From: Alphaproteobacteria bacterium
Lineage (GTDB): Bacteria > Pseudomonadota > Alphaproteobacteria > Sphingomonadales > Kordiimonadaceae
Direction of reading: 5' to 3'
DNA length: 64,000 nt
NCBI GenBank assembly: GCA_013372975.1
Contig: JABXIS010000042.1
Location: 41,663-105,662 of the forward strand
Part shown: positions 60,482 to 64,000 of the stretch, piece after piece
Numbering within the stretch: position 1 is the first letter of the stretch
Layout: each line of letters starts with the position of its first letter
Translations under genes and position numbers: made by a program
The notes under the pieces: generated by a model
The model's input: only the letters and a program-made list of their open reading frames with translations
Told to the model about the DNA's origin: nothing
Databases searched by the model: none

Positions 60482-61501
60482 GTGAGACAGATCTCGAAAT
60501 TAATGGCTGCTACCGCGCTTTCGGTAGCGCCGGTCGGCCTCGGCGAGGTCGGTGCTGTTGCTGCGGATAACGACGGTGATCAGGTGATTACCATTCAGGT
60601 TGAGAATGATCTGCTCTTCAATACAGACGAAGACTATACAAATGGCCTACGCATCGGTCTCGTTCACCGGCCTGGGAAAACACCATTTGCCGATGACGTA
60701 AGTGACTTGCTGCGCAGATATTCTCCGCTTGCGGACGATGCACCCAGTTCGGACATATATTATAGCCTCGCGCTTGGGCAAAATATGTACACGCCCGGCG
60801 ATATCGCGACGTCTGACCTCATAACAGACGACCGGCCATATGCTGGTTGGCTCTATCTGGAGTTTGGCGTGACGAGGGAGAATCCCGGAGGGTACGAAGT
60901 CGCCAAACTTGACCTGGGTGTTGTGGGGCCGGCGTCGCTTGCAGGTAAAACACAGCGCTGGTGGCATGGGGTCATTGGCATTGGCAAGCCGGAGGGATGG
61001 GAACACCAGCTCCCCAATGAGCCCGGCATCAATCTTTATTATAGTCGTGGCTATAGATTCGCTACCAAGGCCATTCTGGGTTCGCTTCAGGCCGATGTTA
61101 CCCCGCATTGGGGTGTTGCATTGGGCAATGTGCACACATACGGGGCAGGGGGGCTGACAGTGCGCCTAGGTACGAACCTTAACCGGGACAAAGGCGCTCC
61201 TCCGCGGATTCAGCCCAGTCTGCCTGGCAGCGACCATTTTTCCGGAGATGATGATTTTGACATGTATTTGTTCGCCGGAGGAGAAGTCAGGGCGGTGGCG
61301 CGCAATATCTTCCTTGACGGGACCTGGCGGGGCCATGAGCACCACGTGGACAAAAAGACTTTTTTAGCCGAGGTGCAGGTTGGCATGGTGTTATTCCTTG
61401 GTCGAACACGATTCGCGCTTACCAACGCGTTCCGGACCTCGGAATTTGAAGGCAGTGGAAATCACCGATACAGCGCGCTTACGATGTCGCTCAGGTTTTA
61501 G
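60482..61501 (+). CDS. LpxR-like outer-membrane lipid A deacylase
   Basis: 339 residues from GTG at 60482, with a signal peptide (MRQISKLMAATALSVAPVGLG). The DUF2219/LpxR opening VENDLLFNTDEDYTNGLRIGL includes the conserved ENDxxxxTDxDYTNG calcium-site residues. DDRPYAGWLYLEFG, WWHGVIGIGKPEGWEHQLPNEPG and the C-terminal strand RYSALTMSLRF (ending Phe) follow. LpxR removes the 3'-acyl chain of lipid A with Ca2+. Its stop overlaps the stop of the HTH gene by four bases. Confidence 0.88.
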   Translation: MRQISKLMAATALSVAPVGLGEVGAVAADNDGDQVITIQVENDLLFNTDEDYTNGLRIGLVHRPGKTPFADDVSDLLRRYSPLADDAPSSDIYYSLALGQNMYTPGDIATSDLITDDRPYAGWLYLEFGVTRENPGGYEVAKLDLGVVGPASLAGKTQRWWHGVIGIGKPEGWEHQLPNEPGINLYYSRGYRFATKAILGSLQADVTPHWGVALGNVHTYGAGGLTVRLGTNLNRDKGAPPRIQPSLPGSDHFSGDDDFDMYLFAGGEVRAVARNIFLDGTWRGHEHHVDKKTFLAEVQVGMVLFLGRTRFALTNAFRTSEFEGSGNHRYSALTMSLRF

Positions 61502-61710
61502 TCAGCATCTTCTTCATAGCGAAGCAAGTCTCCGGGCTGGCACTTCAGGTAAGCACAGATGGCCTCAAGGGTCGCGAAGCGCACGCCTTTTACCTTGCCG
61601 GATTTCAGCAGGCTGAGATTGGCTTCGGTAATACCAATATGGGCTGCAAGGTCTTTCGATTTTACCTTGCGTTCGGCCAGCATAACGTCAAGGCGAACAG
61701 TGATAGGCAT
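61498..61710 (-). CDS. XRE/Cro-type helix-turn-helix regulator of a DUF2975 pair
   Basis: 70 residues, a bare HTH: MLAERKVKSKDLAAHIGITEANLSLLKSGKVKGVRFATLEAICAYLKCQPGDLL, in two runs. This is the YozG-like short type that almost always stands next to a DUF2975 gene; here it follows one by 12 bases. Probably senses or represses the pair. Confidence 0.88.
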   Translation of the reverse strand: MPITVRLDVMLAERKVKSKDLAAHIGITEANLSLLKSGKVKGVRFATLEAICAYLKCQPGDLLRYEEDAD

Positions 61711-61722
61711 TATCTGTTCTCC

Positions 61723-62256
61723 TTAAACGATCTGATTCAACTCGTCGCGCTGTGCGCGCGCATGCCTTACCATCTGGGCGATTACCAAGGCCATCAAGGC
61801 AGGTACAAGGCCCAGCAACGTGTCGGAAGACAGGGAAATGGATAGCTGGCGTTCGCCGGGCGCGTTCATGACGGTGAGAATCAGGACGAGGATTGTTTCA
61901 TTGAAGAAGCTTGCAAGCAGATACCAGAGCATGGTTTTTCCGATGCGTTCGCATGCTTTTTCTGTTTGTTGGTCAAACCAGTTCCCCAACTCCAACTGAT
62001 GCAAAAGCCCAAGCAGGTGGAGCAGGGCAGTGACCAATAGTCCTGCAGGTAAAGCATCCGCGCCGAATCCTGCAAGTTTTTGCCACCAAGCCAAATTCTC
62101 TGGCCCGCCATGTTTGTCAAGCAAGGTGAAATCAACACCAAGCACTCTAAGACTTTCCGGATCTGCCCAGAACCACGTTGTCATGCCGACAATTAGGACA
62201 ATGGAAGTCCAGACAATCCACTTCAGTAACCTGACACTATTCAACTTCTCGCTCAT
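61723..62256 (-). CDS. DUF2975 membrane protein
   Basis: 177 residues with four spans (LLKWIVWTSIVLIVGMTTWFW, ALPAGLLVTALLHLLGLLHQLELGNWF, MLWYLLASFFNETILVLILTVM, LVPALMALVIAQMVRHA). The central LLHQLELGNWFDQQTEKACERIGK matches DUF2975 (YoaS-like). Usually encoded with the adjacent HTH and thought to sense the membrane state. It is divergent from the next gene, 89 bases apart. Confidence 0.87.
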   Translation of the reverse strand: MSEKLNSVRLLKWIVWTSIVLIVGMTTWFWADPESLRVLGVDFTLLDKHGGPENLAWWQKLAGFGADALPAGLLVTALLHLLGLLHQLELGNWFDQQTEKACERIGKTMLWYLLASFFNETILVLILTVMNAPGERQLSISLSSDTLLGLVPALMALVIAQMVRHARAQRDELNQIV

Positions 62257-62345
62257 GACTGCCTCATTTTGGCCAAATATTATTGTTTTACAGAAATAAA
62301 TTTCCTGTTAAGGGTATCAATGTGTTTGGCGCGAGGGAAGAGAGA

Positions 62346-63074
62346 ATGGCAACTGGGCGGGAAAACGCCGTATGGACTGCTCGAAAGGGGGCGATTTTGA
62401 TCGTCGCATTTCTGGTGTCTCTTGCGATTCTCATGATGGTTTTGGGGAAAAGCGTTTCAGCAGATGATTCAGATTCTGCCTCCAGTGGACAGATTGATAC
62501 CGTCCAAAGGGAAATCGAACCACTGGTTGTTCCTGTGTACCCGAGGCTCAGAAAAAAACCGAGTGACGACAGCAAGGATAGCGAGCCCCCCAAAGGCGCC
62601 GACCTTCGGGACAGCTATATAATAATGGGGGATGGGTCGGTTCTAACCATGGCCGACTGGATCAAGGGTAGCCTGACCAAGAATCAGACTGGCGCGGGGA
62701 TGAGTGATTATGACACTCGCTTGTTTTTGGGGCAGGTTGCGCGTGCGCTTGCCGGTAGGGATGAGAATCAGGTCAATCGCAGCGTCGTCTCGGTCGGGCC
62801 AATGCGCGATTTCAAGCCAGGGGGTGTTCCGCGGTCTGTGGTTGAAAACTCGCTTGCAGGCCTTGTTGGCTTGTTTCTGGTGAAAATGCCTGATGATTAT
62901 ACGCCAGCGACGGCCGGAGGCGCCTTTGATCGGCGCCTGGCCACGGCTGGTGGTGCAGCTGTATTATTTGAAGAACAGTTTCAGGGGGCCGTAGCTCAAA
63001 CCGCAGACGAATTTCGTGAATTGGGTACCATGCAGAATATGCTGAATGCCTATAAGAGGAAGGCTGGGCAGTAA
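62346..63074 (+). CDS. Uncharacterised membrane-anchored protein
   Basis: 242 residues from ATG 62346 with AGGGAAGAG upstream; the frame is open back to 62283 but without a start. One N-terminal span (KGAILIVAFLVSLAILMMVLG), then an exposed charged linker (LVVPVYPRLRKKPSDDSKDSEPP), GADLRDSYIIMGDGSVLTMADWIKG and an Ala-rich helical C-terminus. I recognise no family and no catalytic motif. It is single-gene, next to the rRNA operon, function unknown. Confidence 0.65.
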   Translation: MATGRENAVWTARKGAILIVAFLVSLAILMMVLGKSVSADDSDSASSGQIDTVQREIEPLVVPVYPRLRKKPSDDSKDSEPPKGADLRDSYIIMGDGSVLTMADWIKGSLTKNQTGAGMSDYDTRLFLGQVARALAGRDENQVNRSVVSVGPMRDFKPGGVPRSVVENSLAGLVGLFLVKMPDDYTPATAGGAFDRRLATAGGAAVLFEEQFQGAVAQTADEFRELGTMQNMLNAYKRKAGQ

Positions 63075-63605
63075 CACCCCTGATTCCAAAAAGCCTAGAT
63101 GGTGGGCTTCTCTGATCCTCAGCATTTCTTTCATTGTGTTAGGGCAATTGGCCGGGCGCTTCCGGGGCGCCTCTTTTATAGAGGGGTGTCTCTTAATATA
63201 GCGACCCTGCTGTTTATATTGATGCCTGCCTGCAAGCCCTTCCTTGCTTTCTATATAGGTATTGCTGTCCCTTTGCGTTGATCCTTGTTCCCGTCCGTAT
63301 TGATTCTCTTGGGATAAGAATCAGAGAGAACCGCAGAGTTCTGCGGTTTCTATCCATCTCGCTGCGTGGGTTGGCCTGTTTCTGATCCCTGATGGGCTCT
63401 TCGTGTGCGCTGATTCACCCGATTTTGGCCCCTGATTTGGCCTCCTCGATCTTGTCTTGGCGATAAAGGGGCTAGGGGTACTGGGGCAGGAGGCGGGAGT
63501 GTGAAATATTATTGCTGCCCATTAAGGCTTTTGTAACACATTTGGAAAGAATATGGGGTTTCGCGGGTTATCTGACACTTTTTTGAAGAAAACTGAAAAA
63601 AGGTG

Positions 63606-63634
63606 TTTACAGGGTCGGAAACCACCCCTATAAC
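63606..63634 (+). promoter_or_regulatory. Candidate rrn promoter
   Basis: TTTACA (63606-63611), a 17-base spacer and TATAAC (63629-63634). Start near 63641, about 330 bases before 16S, a usual leader length. The upstream A/T-rich tracts (63590-63605) resemble an UP element. Confidence 0.65.
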
Positions 63635-63735
63635 CCGCCCCACACCGACGGGGCGCACCGCTCAGCGAGACGCACCGCCGGGACGCTTGACCCCAACGAC
63701 CAGCCACGCTGGAGGGTCCGAAAGGTAAAGCGATT

Positions 63736-63747
63736 TGCTCTTTGACA
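63736..63747 (+). promoter_or_regulatory. rrn boxA antitermination element
   Basis: TGCTCTTTGACA matches the conserved boxA core of rRNA leaders, bound by NusB/S10 to prevent premature termination. Located between the promoter and 16S as expected. Confidence 0.8.
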
Positions 63748-63970
63748 TTGTAGATTGGAAGGGAGATGTGGACGGTGGTCTGGAGATCATCATCTATATT
63801 TTCCGACATGTTTCACTGGTTTTCGGACCGGTTGAAATAGCACTAACCGATTATGTTCACGCAAGTCGGTTAGGTCAGTGAATTCTTGAGCGCATATTTC
63901 GGTATGCATTCAGATTTTCTTGTTGTGTGAATTGATGATGGTTTTAAGGAACCATTTATTGGTTCCTGGT

Positions 63971-64000
63971 CAACTTGAGAGTTTGATCCTGGCTCAGAAC
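63971..64000 (+). rRNA. 16S ribosomal RNA, 5' end (partial)
   Basis: Starting CAACTTGAGAGTTTGATCCT, the universal 16S 5' region (27F primer site) with the GGCTCAGAAC that follows in alphaproteobacteria. The rest of the gene lies beyond the window. Confidence 0.97.

Larger units (their letters stand above)
63075..63970 (+). other. rRNA operon upstream region and leader
   Basis: About 900 bases without a supported gene. It contains a perfect hairpin AACCGCAG / CTGCGGTT at 63329-63348 with a weak T-tail, the rrn promoter and boxA listed separately, and many G+C-rich blocks around 63640-63720. Frames that cross it have no ribosome site or protein-like bias. The 5' part of the 16S precursor stem should lie near 63750-63960. 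Confidence 0.65.

Noticed and set aside
63099..63281. 60-codon frame before the rRNA operon
   Set aside because: No ribosome site, unusual composition, and it lies in the rrn upstream region.

Overview
The window comes from an alphaproteobacterium, most likely a marine free-living one of the Kordiimonas type (genus is inference; class is well supported). Support for the class: a circularly permuted two-piece tmRNA gene, an alphaproteobacterial-type SspB, the hflK-hflC-DUF2065-degP order, a LuxR/LuxI pair, an XrtA/PEP-CTERM type glycosyltransferase, and the first 30 bases of a 16S rRNA gene at the right edge. The window is mostly chromosomal core with an accessory-looking left end; I see no transposase, integrase, CRISPR array or phage morphogenesis block.

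Layout. 1-6887 (minus) is the N-terminal 2295 codons of a giant repeat adhesin headed by a DUF4347 domain. Divergent from it, 7372-10203 is a five-gene operon: collar-domain protein, DUF6916 protein, collar-domain protein, DUF6916 protein, GNAT acetyltransferase. An ArsR-type repressor with an operator over its own start codon and a PLP-dependent decarboxylase follow (10340-12023), then GNAT, class I fumarase and SspB on the minus strand (12020-14699). 15064-16891 is a quorum-sensing locus (luxR, luxI and a coupled 114-aa gene), closed by a strong terminator and followed by two tandem exported metallo-beta-lactamase-fold proteins, the second with a broken metal site. The permuted tmRNA lies at about 20100-20447 (minus), and a large RTX-type metalloprotease at 21216-24431.

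The middle is housekeeping: thyA, an orphan CHASE histidine kinase, folA, mrp; hflK-hflC-DUF2065-degP; serB and miaA; ilvI-ilvH-ilvC with a structured leader; leuA preceded by a Leu-rich short ORF whose stop codon lies in a large stem-loop; a CPBP membrane protease with a palindrome at its ribosome-binding site; and the complete mreB-mreC-mreD-mrdA-rodA elongasome operon.

The right third (48742-63074) holds a PAS-GGDEF cyclase, an exported M20 peptidase, a Fur/Zur regulator, a TPR protein, msrA, a small Cys-rich secreted protein, a thioesterase/MscS pair, a DUF1499 protein, a CBS protein, a glycosyltransferase, a PAS protein, an LpxR-like outer-membrane enzyme, a DUF2975/HTH pair and one unrecognised membrane-anchored protein. 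The last 900 bases are the promoter and leader of an rRNA operon.

Most worth follow-up: the collar/DUF6916/GNAT cassette paired with the DUF4347 adhesin; the leuA leader (58-codon Leu-rich ORF with nested hairpins); the MBL enzyme/pseudoenzyme pair behind the quorum-sensing genes; and the RTX protease with an Asp third zinc ligand between two RTX blocks. All assignments come from reading sequence and motifs; no database search was run.
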